Origin: Nocardia sp.
GTDB lineage: Bacteria > Actinomycetota > Actinomycetes > Mycobacteriales > Mycobacteriaceae
Direction: 5' to 3'
Length of the DNA: 63,940 nt
Assembly: GCA_014360565.1 (NCBI GenBank)
Contig: JACIXH010000007.1
Location: 1-63,940, forward strand
The translations under genes were made by a program, and so were the position numbers. Of this stretch, positions 1-9,551 are shown one piece after another. The notes under the pieces were generated by a model. The model did no database searches. It worked only from the letters and a program-made list of their open reading frames with translations, and had not been told where the DNA came from. How positions within the stretch are numbered: position 1 is the first letter of the stretch; the number at the start of each line of letters is the position of its first letter.

Positions 1-3000
1 CACCTTCTGCCGGTATTCGTCCAGCGGCTCGACGGGCTCGTCGGTCCGTTCGCCGACTGTCACCTCGGACCCGCCGTCGGGCCGGAACGAGATGCGCACG
101 CCGACCTTGGTCAGCTCGCCTGTCTCGGGATCGCGCTGGCGGGCGATGAGCAGGATCTCCTCGAGCCCGGCGCCCGCGGCCGTCGGCAGCACGTGGCCAC
201 CGATGGTCTCGAGCTCGGCGCGCGTGACATCCATGTGCGGCCAGATGTACATCACGATGCGGTTGGTGTTGAGCCGCTTGGCCGAGGGCAGCCGCGACTG
301 GGCCCGGCGGATCGAGTCGACGCAGGTGGCGATGGCGCTCTCGGCGGTGGGCAGGGCTACCAATCGGCCGTCGTGGTCGCGCAGCGCCGCGAGGTCACGG
401 ACCTGGGCGAAGGCGATGAGCCGGTCGTCGGAGGGGTTTTCCTTGGCCACGCCGCGGAACAGGTAGACCTCTTCGTCCGAGGACGGCAACCGGGTGAGGT
501 CGAACTTGCGCAACCGCTCCAGCTGCATCCGCTGCGCGATGTAGGGATGCAGACCGCGGATCAATCGTTCCTCGGCCATCCCGGTCACCGAGGGACGGAA
601 GGTGAAGTGGTGGTGCATGACCGAGCCGCCGCTACCGGCGACGGTGGCGGTGATCCGGTGCACCTGCTTCGGCACGGAATGCGCGCCGAGCACGTCCTGC
701 AGCGCCGCGGCCATCGCGTCGTAGTCCTCGGGCTGTGATTCCCAGCTGAGGTAGATGTCGGCGTCGATGGAGACCGCGCCGGTGGCCAATTCGGCCAGAC
801 CGTCCAGTGCGGAATCGAGTTTGCCGAAACTCACGACGGTCGACACCAGCGTCGAACCGTAGCGTTCGGCGACGACGAAGGTGGTGTCGCCGACCTGTTC
901 GGTGCGGACACCGGTGAGACCCTTGTTGCCGTAGTAACGCCGCGTCAGCACCTCGAGCATCGGGGTGTGGTCGGGCTTGTCGCGCTCGAGCCGCTGGCCC
1001 AGCAAACGCACCAGCGGTTCGGTGCTGCGCACCATCTCGGCGATCCGCGCGCCGCGATCGTCGGCCTGCGGGTTCGCGTCCAGGTAGCTCAGGTGCTTGC
1101 GGACGTTGGTGTACACGCGAGCACGGTTGCGACGCAGCAGCGGCTGGCCATACCACGCGTAGACCAGACCGCGGGCGAGGTCGGCGATCACCGGGAAACG
1201 CACCTGCGTCGCCGCGACGAGGCGCTCGAGCGCCAGACCGACGGGTTCGCGCAGCACCTGGTCGGGCATCGGCTCGGTCAGCCATTCGCGCAGCAGCGCG
1301 GTGACGACGGTGACGGTGTCGGTGGGACGCTGCTGAGCGAGGAAGATCCGGAAGACCGCCGCCTCGAGGTCGGGCGTGCGGTCCAGCTCGGTGATCCCGT
1401 AGTGGCGCAGCGCCGTACCGAGTTTGGCCTGGTACGACTCGGGCAGTCCGGCCCGTTCGACGTCGAGACTCTGCAGGTAGGTGTGGAAGTACTCGCGGGC
1501 GCTGTGGACGTGGCCTTGGCCGTGATCGTCGTCTGCCGACCGGTTGTGGCTCAGTTCGGCGAGGTCGGCGAACATCTGCACCAGTTCGAGCTCTTCGGCG
1601 AGCGGGCGCAGGCTGTCGGCTACGGCTTCGCGGCGGGCCGTGAGGTAGTCGTCGAGGACGCGACGTTCGTCGTGCGGGTCGACGTCGAAGCCGAGCAGCA
1701 GGCTGCTCAGGTCCTGCAGGCCGCGGGTCACCCGCTCGTGCGCGCCCAAAGGTGTTGTGGCGCTGGGCAGATCGAGTTCGACAGTGCCGGTGGTCACGGC
1801 CTCGATGGCTTCGTCGTCGTCGGCCAGCGGCTCGAGCCGCAGCAGCGGCGCGCCTGCCTCGACCTGGGTGCCGACGGAGACCGCGCATTCCTTCAGCCGG
1901 GCCCGGAAGGGTGCGCGCAGCACCGTTTCCATCTTCATGCTCTCCAGCACGAGGACCGGCGCACCGGCCTCGACCTCGGCGCCGACCTCGAGTGGCGTGC
2001 CGACGACCAGCGCGGGCGCGGGCGAGCGAACGACGCCGCCTTCGTCGCGGCTGATCCGGTGGGTCACCCCGTCGACGTCGACCACGTGGGTGGGTCCGTG
2101 CGTGCCGGTGATCAGGCGGTAGCGAGTGCCGTTGACGATGATCTGGCCGGTGTGATCATCGAAGCGCTCGAGGTCGACGTCGGCGGTGCGCAGGTCGCCA
2201 CCGGCCTCGATGCCGACGCGGAACCGGTGCGCACCGATGCGGGCGACGCGCACGCGATACCCCGCGCCGCGCAGTTTCAGGTCGAGGGGCCGTCCCGATT
2301 CGTGCTGCACCTGCGGACGTCCGCCGGACGCGGTCGAGAGCAGTCGATGCCGTTCGACGCGCTCGTCTTCCTCGTAGGCGTCGATCGCGGCCACGGCGAG
2401 CGCGATGGTGGAGTGACGATGGGTCACCAGGCGGCCTTCGCCGCGCACCCGGTCGATCCAGCCGGTGTCGGCGCTGGCGTCGATCACCTCGGGCTGGTCG
2501 AGCAGGTCGAGCACGAAGCTCTTGTTCGTCGCGCCGCCCGCGATGACGACCCGGGTCTGTGCCATGGCCCGGCGCAGCCGGCCGAGCGCTTCGTCGCGGT
2601 CGCGGCCGTAGGCGATGATCTTGGCGATCATCGAGTCGAAGTCGGCGGGGATCGTGTCACCCTCGCTGACGCCGGTGTCGACGCGGATGCCCGGGCCCGC
2701 GGGCAGGTCGAGACGCACGATGCGGCCGGGGGCGGGCGCGAAGTCGCGGTCGGGGTCTTCGGCGTTGAGGCGGGCTTCGATGGCGTGTCCGCGCTCGGCA
2801 GGCGGCTCACCTTCGAGCTTCTGTCCCGAGGCCACTCGCAGCTGCGCGTGCACCAGATCGAAACCGGTGGTGAGCTCGGTGATCGGGTGCTCGACCTGCA
2901 GGCGGGTGTTGACCTCGAGGAACGCGAACAGCTTGTCACCGGGGTGGTACAGGAACTCGACAGTCGCCGCACCGCAGTAACCGACCGCGATCGCCAGGCG

Positions 3001-3795
3001 TTCGGCGGAGGTCTTGAGTTCGGCGGTCTGCTCGGCGCTCAGCACGGGAGAGGAGGATTCCTCGATCACCTTCTGATTGCGTCGCTGCACCGAGCAGTCG
3101 CGCACGCCAAGGGCCCACGCGGTGCCCTGACCATCGGCGATGACCTGGACCTCGACGTGCCGGGCGCCGGTGACCAGGCGCTCCAGGAACACGACGCCGC
3201 TGCCGAAGGCGCGGGCGGCTTCCTGCTTGGTGCGCTCGTAGGCGTCGACGAGTTCGGCTTCGTTGGTGATCACACGGATGCCGCGACCGCCGCCACCGGC
3301 GGTGGCCTTCAGCATCAGCGGGTAGCCGATCCGGGTGGCCGCTTCGATGGCGTCTTCGACGGTGTCGACCGCGCCCCGGCTCCACGGCGCGACCGGCACA
3401 CCGACTTCCTCCGCGATCAGCTTGGCGCCGATCTTGTCACCGAGCTTGCGCATCGCCTCGGCGCTGGGCCCGACGAAGGTGACTCCGATGTGGTCGCACA
3501 GCTCGGCGAACGCGGGATCCTCGGCGACGAAGCCCCAGCCGACCCAGGCCGCGTCGGCCTTGGTGGTGACCAGGGCCTTCTCGAGCGCCTTGAGATCCAG
3601 GTACGGGCGTGCCGAGGCCGGACCGAGGTCGTAGGCGATGTCGGCTTCGCGGACGAAGGTGGCGTTCCGGTCGACGTCGGTGTGGAGGGCGACGGTTTCG
3701 ATCGGTAGCCCGGTCGCCGCCGCCAGATCACGGACGGCGTGGATGAGGCGCATGGCGGCCTCGCCCCGATTCACGATGGCGATACGGCTGAACAC
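1..3795 (-). CDS. Single-chain acyl-CoA carboxylase, biotin carboxylase + BCCP + central region (3' end beyond window)
   Basis: Biotin-dependent acyl-CoA carboxylase. The GTG start at 3793-3795 follows an AGGAG ribosome site; 1265 codons lie in the window and the frame is still open at base 1. Residues 1 to about 450 are a biotin carboxylase: N-terminal RIAIVNRGEAA, ATP-grasp loop KATAGGGGRGI, active-site stretch EVNTRLQVEHPITE. A biotinyl domain follows with ESMKMETV, the biotinylated Lys being residue 621 (codon 1933-1935). Residues of about 1070-1110 (HPYIAQRMQLERLRKFDLT) resemble the central region of eukaryotic acetyl-CoA carboxylase. Proteins of this layout are about 1800 residues, so the carboxyltransferase half should lie left of the window. 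The acyl substrate cannot be told. Confidence 0.9.
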   Translation of the reverse strand, partial: MFSRIAIVNRGEAAMRLIHAVRDLAAATGLPIETVALHTDVDRNATFVREADIAYDLGPASARPYLDLKALEKALVTTKADAAWVGWGFVAEDPAFAELCDHIGVTFVGPSAEAMRKLGDKIGAKLIAEEVGVPVAPWSRGAVDTVEDAIEAATRIGYPLMLKATAGGGGRGIRVITNEAELVDAYERTKQEAARAFGSGVVFLERLVTGARHVEVQVIADGQGTAWALGVRDCSVQRRNQKVIEESSSPVLSAEQTAELKTSAERLAIAVGYCGAATVEFLYHPGDKLFAFLEVNTRLQVEHPITELTTGFDLVHAQLRVASGQKLEGEPPAERGHAIEARLNAEDPDRDFAPAPGRIVRLDLPAGPGIRVDTGVSEGDTIPADFDSMIAKIIAYGRDRDEALGRLRRAMAQTRVVIAGGATNKSFVLDLLDQPEVIDASADTGWIDRVRGEGRLVTHRHSTIALAVAAIDAYEEDERVERHRLLSTASGGRPQVQHESGRPLDLKLRGAGYRVRVARIGAHRFRVGIEAGGDLRTADVDLERFDDHTGQIIVNGTRYRLITGTHGPTHVVDVDGVTHRISRDEGGVVRSPAPALVVGTPLEVGAEVEAGAPVLVLESMKMETVLRAPFRARLKECAVSVGTQVEAGAPLLRLEPLADDDEAIEAVTTGTVELDLPSATTPLGAHERVTRGLQDLSSLLLGFDVDPHDERRVLDDYLTARREAVADSLRPLAEELELVQMFADLAELSHNRSADDDHGQGHVHSAREYFHTYLQSLDVERAGLPESYQAKLGTALRHYGITELDRTPDLEAAVFRIFLAQQRPTDTVTVVTALLREWLTEPMPDQVLREPVGLALERLVAATQVRFPVIADLARGLVYAWYGQPLLRRNRARVYTNVRKHLSYLDANPQADDRGARIAEMVRSTEPLVRLLGQRLERDKPDHTPMLEVLTRRYYGNKGLTGVRTEQVGDTTFVVAERYGSTLVSTVVSFGKLDSALDGLAELATGAVSIDADIYLSWESQPEDYDAMAAALQDVLGAHSVPKQVHRITATVAGSGGSVMHHHFTFRPSVTGMAEERLIRGLHPYIAQRMQLERLRKFDLTRLPSSDEEVYLFRGVAKENPSDDRLIAFAQVRDLAALRDHDGRLVALPTAESAIATCVDSIRRAQSRLPSAKRLNTNRIVMYIWPHMDVTRAELETIGGHVLPTAAGAGLEEILLIARQRDPETGELTKVGVRISFRPDGGSEVTVGERTDEPVEPLDEYRQKV

Positions 3796-4236
3796 TCGCC
3801 GACTCCTTCCATTTCCCCAGGACATCGTCCTGACGGGTGAGGTTTGCAACTCCCGGTCCGTGCGCAGTCTGCACCCCCGTGACCCATATACAAGCACCGT
3901 GCGCGGGTTACCGGCACGTAGCCAAGCCACGAGCGGCCGCAGAGCACCGTACAACCCCACGAACGCGGGCACTGGTGAACAATCACATCCCCCGAGCGAG
4001 TGGACGGCCTGGGTCTGCGGTCCCGGGCCATCCACTCACTTGCGACCCTATCAATCATGTTGGCCTACAACATATTCGAGTGGCTTGACGCTCCTGCGGA
4101 CCGACCGGTCCGCAGCTGCTCACATTCTGCGTCGGCGCGCCGGGACCGAAGGCGCGGCCCGCTGTCATCCGTGCCATGACTTCGCGCCCGAGATCGTGAG
4201 TTCTGCCAGCGGGCGCGCCGAATCGGTCGCTTCGGC
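3796..4236. promoter_or_regulatory. Divergent intergenic region between carboxylase and choD
   Basis: About 440 bases without a convincing gene. It must hold the promoters of both flanking genes. Two inverted repeats are visible: ATGTTG-GCCTA-CAACAT at 4057-4073 and CTGCGGACC-GACC-GGTCCGCAG at 4094-4115, with a TTGACG hexamer (4085-4090) between them. The placement suggests a -35 element flanked by operators for choD. The binding protein is unknown. Confidence 0.45.
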
Positions 4237-5997
4237 ATGCGGGCTTCTACGGTCGGGACCGTGTCAGAAGAATCGCCGGCCCCGTCCTACGACTACGACG
4301 TCCTGATCATCGGGTCGGGATTCGGTGGCAGCGTCACTGCCCTGCGCCTGGTCGAGAAGGGGTACACGGTCGGCGTCCTCGAAGCCGGTCGCCGATTCGC
4401 CGACGCCGATTTCGCCGCGACCAACTGGGATCTGCGCCGGTATCTGTGGGCGCCACGGCTGGGGTGCTACGGGATCCAGCGCATTCACCGGCTGCGCGAC
4501 TGCCTCATCCTGGCAGGCGCCGGGGTCGGCGGCGGTTCGCTGAACTACGCCAACACCCTCTACAAACCGGGAGCCGCGTTCTTCGGCGACCGTCAGTGGG
4601 CAGCCATCACCGACTGGGAAGCCGAGCTCAGCGCCCACTACGACCAGGCGCGGCGCATGCTCGGCGTGGTGCGTAATCCGCACATGACCCCTGCCGACGT
4701 CGTCATCGAGTCGGTGGCGCGGGAGATGGGAGTCGGCGACACGTTCGTGCCGACGCCGGTCGGGGTGTATTTCGGTGAGCCCGGCCGCCGGGCCGCCGAC
4801 CCGTATTTCGGCGGCGCCGGACCCGAGCGCACCGGGTGTATCGAGTGCGGGGAGTGCATGACCGGCTGCCGGCACGGCGCCAAGAACACCCTCGTCAAGA
4901 ACTATCTCGGGTTGGCGGAGCAGGCCGGTGCGGTGGTCTCGCCGATGACCACCGTCACCGCGATCCGACCGCAATCCGACGGTAGCTGGCTGGTCGACAC
5001 CGAACGCACCGGAAGCTGGTTCCGCAAGCAACGTGGCACTCGGTCGGCCCGTCACGTCGTGCTGGCCGCGGGAACCTGGGGCACCCAGCACCTGCTGTTC
5101 CGCATGCGTGACACCGCGATACTGCCCGATCTCTCGCCGCGCCTGGGCGTGCTCACGCGCACCAATTCCGAAGCCATCCTCGGCGCCGGACGCACCGAGG
5201 TGGATCCGGCCGTCGACATCACCAAGGGCGTGGCGATCACGTCCTCGTTCCACCCCACCCCGGACACCCACGTCGAGCCCGTGCGCTACGGCAAGGGGTC
5301 CAATGCCATGGGATTGCTCAACACCTATCTCGTCGACGGCGACCAGCGTTCGCCACGATGGGCCCGGGTTCTGCTGATCGCCGGGCGCCACCCGGTGCGG
5401 ACCGCTCGACTGTTGCGCACCAGTCGCTGGAGCGAGCGCACGCTGGTCCTGCTCGTGATGCAGAGCCTGGACAATTCGATCACGACCTACACCCGACGCG
5501 GGCTGTTCGGTCGCCGGTTCACCAGCAAGCAGGGTTTCGGCGAGCCCAACCCGTCCTGGATCCCGCCCGGTCACGAGGCGACTCGACAGGTCGCCGCGAA
5601 ACTGGGCGCCACACCGGGCAGTACCTGGCCGGATGTGTTCAACGTCCCGATGACCGCGCACTTCATCGGCGGCTGCGTGATCGGCACCGATGCCGGCACC
5701 GGCGTCATCGACCCCTACCACCGGGTCCACGGCTACCCCGGACTCAGCATCGTGGACGGTTCGGCGATCTCGGCCAACCTCGGCGTCAATCCATCGCTGA
5801 CGATCGCGGCCCAGGCCGAACGCGCCGCCGCGCTGTGGCCCAACAAGGGCGAATCGGACCCGCGCCCGGCCATGGGTTCCCCTTACGAGCGGATCGCCGC
5901 GGTGGCGCCGAACAGCCCCGTGGTCCCGGCCGGTGCGAGCGCCGCTCTGCGCTTGCCGATCTGGCCCGTCACCGCCGCCACCCACGAGGACCACTGA
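4237..5997 (+). CDS. choD: ChoD-type GMC oxidoreductase (cholesterol oxidase family)
   Basis: FAD-dependent GMC oxidoreductase very close, from memory, to M. tuberculosis ChoD (Rv3409c). The N-terminal dinucleotide fold is YDVLIIGSGFGGSVTALRL. The stretches ILAGAGVGGGSLNYANTLY and TWGTQHLLF are typical, and the C-terminal GMC signature SAISANLGVNPSLTIAAQAE carries the active-site region. A four-cysteine motif (C201, C204, C207, C211; C-x2-C-x2-C-x3-C) resembles a ferredoxin cluster site. The exact start is unclear: ATG 4237 gives 586 residues, but GTG 4261 would begin closer to the conserved fold; neither has a strong ribosome site. ChoD was named cholesterol oxidase, but the physiological substrate of this branch is not settled. 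Confidence 0.88.
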   Translation: MRASTVGTVSEESPAPSYDYDVLIIGSGFGGSVTALRLVEKGYTVGVLEAGRRFADADFAATNWDLRRYLWAPRLGCYGIQRIHRLRDCLILAGAGVGGGSLNYANTLYKPGAAFFGDRQWAAITDWEAELSAHYDQARRMLGVVRNPHMTPADVVIESVAREMGVGDTFVPTPVGVYFGEPGRRAADPYFGGAGPERTGCIECGECMTGCRHGAKNTLVKNYLGLAEQAGAVVSPMTTVTAIRPQSDGSWLVDTERTGSWFRKQRGTRSARHVVLAAGTWGTQHLLFRMRDTAILPDLSPRLGVLTRTNSEAILGAGRTEVDPAVDITKGVAITSSFHPTPDTHVEPVRYGKGSNAMGLLNTYLVDGDQRSPRWARVLLIAGRHPVRTARLLRTSRWSERTLVLLVMQSLDNSITTYTRRGLFGRRFTSKQGFGEPNPSWIPPGHEATRQVAAKLGATPGSTWPDVFNVPMTAHFIGGCVIGTDAGTGVIDPYHRVHGYPGLSIVDGSAISANLGVNPSLTIAAQAERAAALWPNKGESDPRPAMGSPYERIAAVAPNSPVVPAGASAALRLPIWPVTAATHEDH

Positions 5998-6031
5998 GCG
6001 CGCTGTAGAGAATGCGATGAGATAGCCGGGC

Positions 6032-6049
6032 GAGAGTTTGTGATCTCTC
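6032..6049. promoter_or_regulatory. Small inverted repeat upstream of the carboxyltransferase gene
   Basis: GAGAG and CTCTC arms separated by 8 bases, extendable by CGGG/CCCG with a one-base bulge. It lies between the choD stop (5997) and the GTG start at 6125. It may be a weak terminator for choD or an operator for the next gene; the sequence does not decide. Confidence 0.3.
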
Positions 6050-6124
6050 CCGCCTCCCCCGCTTATCGCGCTGCCACACCGTGATTCGACTACCGTCGCC
6101 CACAGCTGTTGAGTTCGTTGGAAG

Positions 6125-7690
6125 GTGGCAGTAAGCGTGGTAACTACCAAGGCGAAGCTCGATGGGCTGGCCGAGATTCTGGCGATCGCCGCGGAACCGG
6201 CAGGCGAGGCCGCCGTCGCCAAGCGGGCGAAGAAGGGCATTCCGAGCGTTCGCGAGCGGATGAACATGCTGCTCGATCCCGGAACATTCATCGAGATCGG
6301 CGCGCTGGTGCGCCAGCCGGATCAGCCCGATGCCCTCTATGGCGACGGATTGGTCACCGGCCGCGGGCTGATCGGCGGCCGTACGGTGGTGGTGATCGCC
6401 CACGATCAGACCGTGTACGGCGGGTCGGTCGGCGTCGCGGCGGCACGAAAGTTCATGCGGGCGTTGAAACTCGCGTTCGACAACGCGTGCCCGGTGGTGA
6501 CGATCAACGACTCCGGCGGCGCGCGCGTTCAGGACGCGGTCGGTTCGATCGCTTCGTTCGGCGATATGACCCGGGTGCTAGAGAAGCTGTCCGGGTACGT
6601 TCCGCAGGTGTCGATCATTCTCGGCAAGTGCGCGGCCGGTTCGGTGTACGGACCGATCAACACCGATGTGCTGATCGGCACCAAGGATTCCTACATGTTC
6701 GTCACCGGGCCCGATGTGATCAAGGCCGTCAACGGTGAGGACGTCAGCGCGGAGGCGCTCGGCGGCGCCGAGGTGCAAGCCAAACGCGGCACCCTGCACC
6801 ATGTCGCCGAGACCGAACAGGACGCCTTCGACTGGGCCCGCAACTACCTCAGCTACATGCCGTCGAGCTGCCTCGAACAACCGCCGGTCGTGAATCCCGG
6901 TCTGGAACCCGACATCACCGCCTACGACCTGGAACTGGACACGATCATCCCGGATTCCGACCGCGCGGGCTACGACATGCACGACATCCTGCTGCGGCTG
7001 TTCGACGACGGTGAATTCCATGAGATCCGAGCGGCTTTCGCCCCGAATCTGATCACCGGGTTCGCCAGGGTCGACGGCTTTCCGGTCGGGGTGATCGCCA
7101 ACCAGCCGCTGGTGCTCGGCGGTTCCATCGACGCCGCCTGCTCCGACAAGTCGACCTACTTCATCCGGCTCTGCGACGCGTTCAACATCCCGCTGATCTT
7201 CGTCGCCGACACCCCCGGTGTGTTGCCCGGCCTGGACCAGGAGGACGCGGGTGTGATCATCCGCGGCGGCCGTGTTCCGCGCGCGATCATCGAGGCCACG
7301 GTGCCGATCATCAACCTGGTGGTTCGCAAGTCCTACGGCGGCGCCTACGGCATGATGGGGTGCCGCCAGGTCGGCGCCGATGTCAGCTTCGCCTGGCCGA
7401 CCGCACGGATCGCGGTGATCGGCGCCGAGAGCGCGGTCGACCTCGCGGGCAAACGCCAACTGGCCGCCATCGACGAGCAATACCGCGAAGCCGCGCGCGA
7501 CTTCATGATCAACCAGTACAACGAGACCATCGCCACCCCGTGGATCGCCGCCGAGCGCGGCTACATCGACGCGGTCATCGAGCCATCGCGTACCCGCCTG
7601 GAGATCCGGCACGCGCTACGCCTGCTGCGTGACAAGCCACCGGTCACGCCGGAATTCAATCCGCGCAAGCACTCGGTGTATCCGATGTGA
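6125..7690 (+). CDS. Acyl-CoA carboxylase carboxyltransferase (beta) subunit
   Basis: 521-residue carboxyltransferase of the AccD/PccB family, which transfers the carboxyl group from biotin-BCCP to an acyl-CoA. Features are SVRERMNMLLDPGTF near residue 40, the substrate loop DSGGARVQDAVGS, the oxyanion GKCAAGSVYGP, and the C-terminal half with ADTPGVLPGLDQE and RKSYGGAYGMMGCR. Full family length. GTG start; a second GTG four codons later is possible. It follows choD in the same direction, with 127 bases between. It needs an alpha (biotin) subunit, and the giant carboxylase at 1-3795 has its own transferase half, so the partner is probably elsewhere. Confidence 0.9.
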   Translation: MAVSVVTTKAKLDGLAEILAIAAEPAGEAAVAKRAKKGIPSVRERMNMLLDPGTFIEIGALVRQPDQPDALYGDGLVTGRGLIGGRTVVVIAHDQTVYGGSVGVAAARKFMRALKLAFDNACPVVTINDSGGARVQDAVGSIASFGDMTRVLEKLSGYVPQVSIILGKCAAGSVYGPINTDVLIGTKDSYMFVTGPDVIKAVNGEDVSAEALGGAEVQAKRGTLHHVAETEQDAFDWARNYLSYMPSSCLEQPPVVNPGLEPDITAYDLELDTIIPDSDRAGYDMHDILLRLFDDGEFHEIRAAFAPNLITGFARVDGFPVGVIANQPLVLGGSIDAACSDKSTYFIRLCDAFNIPLIFVADTPGVLPGLDQEDAGVIIRGGRVPRAIIEATVPIINLVVRKSYGGAYGMMGCRQVGADVSFAWPTARIAVIGAESAVDLAGKRQLAAIDEQYREAARDFMINQYNETIATPWIAAERGYIDAVIEPSRTRLEIRHALRLLRDKPPVTPEFNPRKHSVYPM

Positions 7691-8962
7691 TCAGCCTGCG
7701 CGGGAGTTGGTCTCGCGCAGGCCCCGATAAAGCTCTGTTGATCCGGATCCACGATGGGCCCGGATCAACAGCGCGGCGCGCAAATGGCACAGACCCGACA
7801 CATCGTTGAGGTCGAATCCGGTCATCTGGCCGATCCGCTTCAATCGGTAATCGACGGTGTTGGTGTGGATGAACATGATGCGCGCGGTCCTGGCTCGTTG
7901 CATATTCGTGGAGATGTACACCTCGAGGGTGCGCAACAGCTCCGGATGCGCTTCGAGAGAATCGACGATGGAGCTCAGATAGTCGCGCGCGGAGCCCGGT
8001 CGGGTCAGCTGGTATTCGAAGGCCAATTCGTGTGGCCGGTATACCTTGCTCGGGCCACCGAACCGATGCGCGATCTCGACGAGTTCATGGACTTGCTCGG
8101 CGGCGCGCGGGATTTCGGCCGGCGTCGCCGTGGTGACCACCGCCCGCACCGGTACCTGTGCCGCGGCGGCGAGGTGAACGATCAACTCGTCCAATTCGGC
8201 CTCGGAGAATTCCTGGACCGGCAGCAACAGCGTGCCGCCGTCCACGCTCAACAGCGAGAGCACTTTCCCGTCGCAGCGGTCTGCCAGTTCGGCCTGGACC
8301 CGGCGCAATTTGCGGCGTGCGACGACTTTCGCGTCGAGGGACGGGTCGAATTCCTCCGCGTGCTGCGGAAGTTCCAGCGCCATCACGTGATAACGCTCGG
8401 CGACCTCGATACCGCACTCTCGCGCCATCGTCGACGTGTTCTGGCCGCCGAGCAATGCCGAGGTCAATGTGTGCACTGCGGTGTGGTGCTCGCTGTCCAC
8501 CGAACGCAGTTCGCGCACGTAGGCCACCGAGACCGCCGAGGTGATCATGTTCTGGGCGTCCATCAGTCGCCGTGCCACCCCGACCACGGTGTCGTAGTCG
8601 TGGTTGGTGACATTGGTGATGACGAGGTCGAAGCCGAGTTTGAAACCCTCGTGCACAGCGTCGTGAATCGTATCGATCGGGATTCCCTCGCGCGCCCAGT
8701 CGGCAGCGGCGGCCTGCACCCGCTCCACCCGGCCCGGGATATCACGACCGTCGAGCATGCTCCTGGTCAGTTCCAGGCAGACACGGGTGACCGTGGTGAC
8801 GTCCCCGTCGAGCGCTTCGCCGGGCAGCGTGCCACACGGGACGACATTCTCGATGAAATGCACCACCATCTGACGGGATATCGTCCGAACATCCTTCAAG
8901 GGGTTCGATACCGGCCGCCCCGAAACGGTCAGGAACGGTTCGATGGAAGTTGCGCCAGCCAT
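7691..8962 (-). CDS. PucR/CdaR-type transcriptional regulator
   Basis: 423-residue regulator with a PucR-type C-terminal helix-turn-helix: MFIHTNTVDYRLKRIGQMTG is the usual HTH_30 signature near residue 370. The first two thirds (helical N-terminus and GGDEF-like middle) match actinobacterial PucR/CdaR-like proteins. Convergent with the carboxyltransferase gene: the stop codons abut (7690/7691), and no terminator is visible between them. It may sense an acyl or carbon metabolite, but its target is unknown. Confidence 0.8.
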   Translation of the reverse strand: MAGATSIEPFLTVSGRPVSNPLKDVRTISRQMVVHFIENVVPCGTLPGEALDGDVTTVTRVCLELTRSMLDGRDIPGRVERVQAAAADWAREGIPIDTIHDAVHEGFKLGFDLVITNVTNHDYDTVVGVARRLMDAQNMITSAVSVAYVRELRSVDSEHHTAVHTLTSALLGGQNTSTMARECGIEVAERYHVMALELPQHAEEFDPSLDAKVVARRKLRRVQAELADRCDGKVLSLLSVDGGTLLLPVQEFSEAELDELIVHLAAAAQVPVRAVVTTATPAEIPRAAEQVHELVEIAHRFGGPSKVYRPHELAFEYQLTRPGSARDYLSSIVDSLEAHPELLRTLEVYISTNMQRARTARIMFIHTNTVDYRLKRIGQMTGFDLNDVSGLCHLRAALLIRAHRGSGSTELYRGLRETNSRAG

Positions 8963-9201
8963 GTTGAATCCTTCCCACCCAGATCACTGGGCAAGCCCCC
9001 AAACTACCGTGAACAACAATCCCCCGTCCAACCTTCGCTTGTGACAAGGATCAAGAGAACGCTGGATCAATGATGCTTTCCGACAAAGAGACCCGCGCGC
9101 TGCGGGTCCACGGGCGGCGGTGACGGGTCCGTAGCGGAGCCGCGCACATCTTCACTCCGTGAACGGTGGTCGCCACCGCCGCACATAGCCGTGTTAGCCG
9201 G

Positions 9202-9369
9202 TTACAGACACAAGCTGACCTCGAGCACTGGAAGGGGAAGCGGCACACACACTTCCACCGAACCCGAGACGGGCGCCGCAGCCGCGGCGGAAGCCGGACC
9301 GGCGAGGATCGCACCGGCGGACAACGCGATGGCGGTGACGGCGAGCGAACGGGAAATTCTGGAGTTCAT
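9202..9369 (-). CDS. Tiny secreted peptide with two cysteines
   Basis: Predicted 55-residue precursor. The ATG at 9367-9369 is preceded by AAGGATG at ribosome-site distance, better than any upstream start in this frame. The N-terminus (MNSRISRSL, then VTAIALSAGAILAG) is a classical Sec signal peptide, with cleavage expected in the ASAAAAA stretch. The mature part is only about 24 residues, with Cys41 and Cys54 near its ends around a PLPLPVL core. That could form one disulfide-closed loop. Similar small secreted proteins occur in nocardiae; no function is assigned. Confidence 0.6.
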   Translation of the reverse strand: MNSRISRSLAVTAIALSAGAILAGPASAAAAAPVSGSVEVCVPLPLPVLEVSLCL

Positions 9370-9551
9370 AGGGTCATCCTTATTCGTACTCTGTGAAGCA
9401 TCCCAGCTTCGGGACATCTCGATCAGATCACGGACACCCGGAGATCGCTATCGTCGCGCACAGGTTTTGATGTTCCTATTCCGCCTCCGCGAAATTGTCA
9501 TAGATTTCCACAACAATATCGTCGGCGAAATTCTCGCGTTCCGCTGTCGAT

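Noticed and set aside
967..3708. 913-residue plus-strand frame
   Set aside because: Antisense to the carboxylase, whose domains are unmistakable; caused by high GC content.
4264..6291. 675-residue minus-strand frame opposite choD
   Set aside because: Antisense shadow; the ChoD match on the plus strand is nearly complete.
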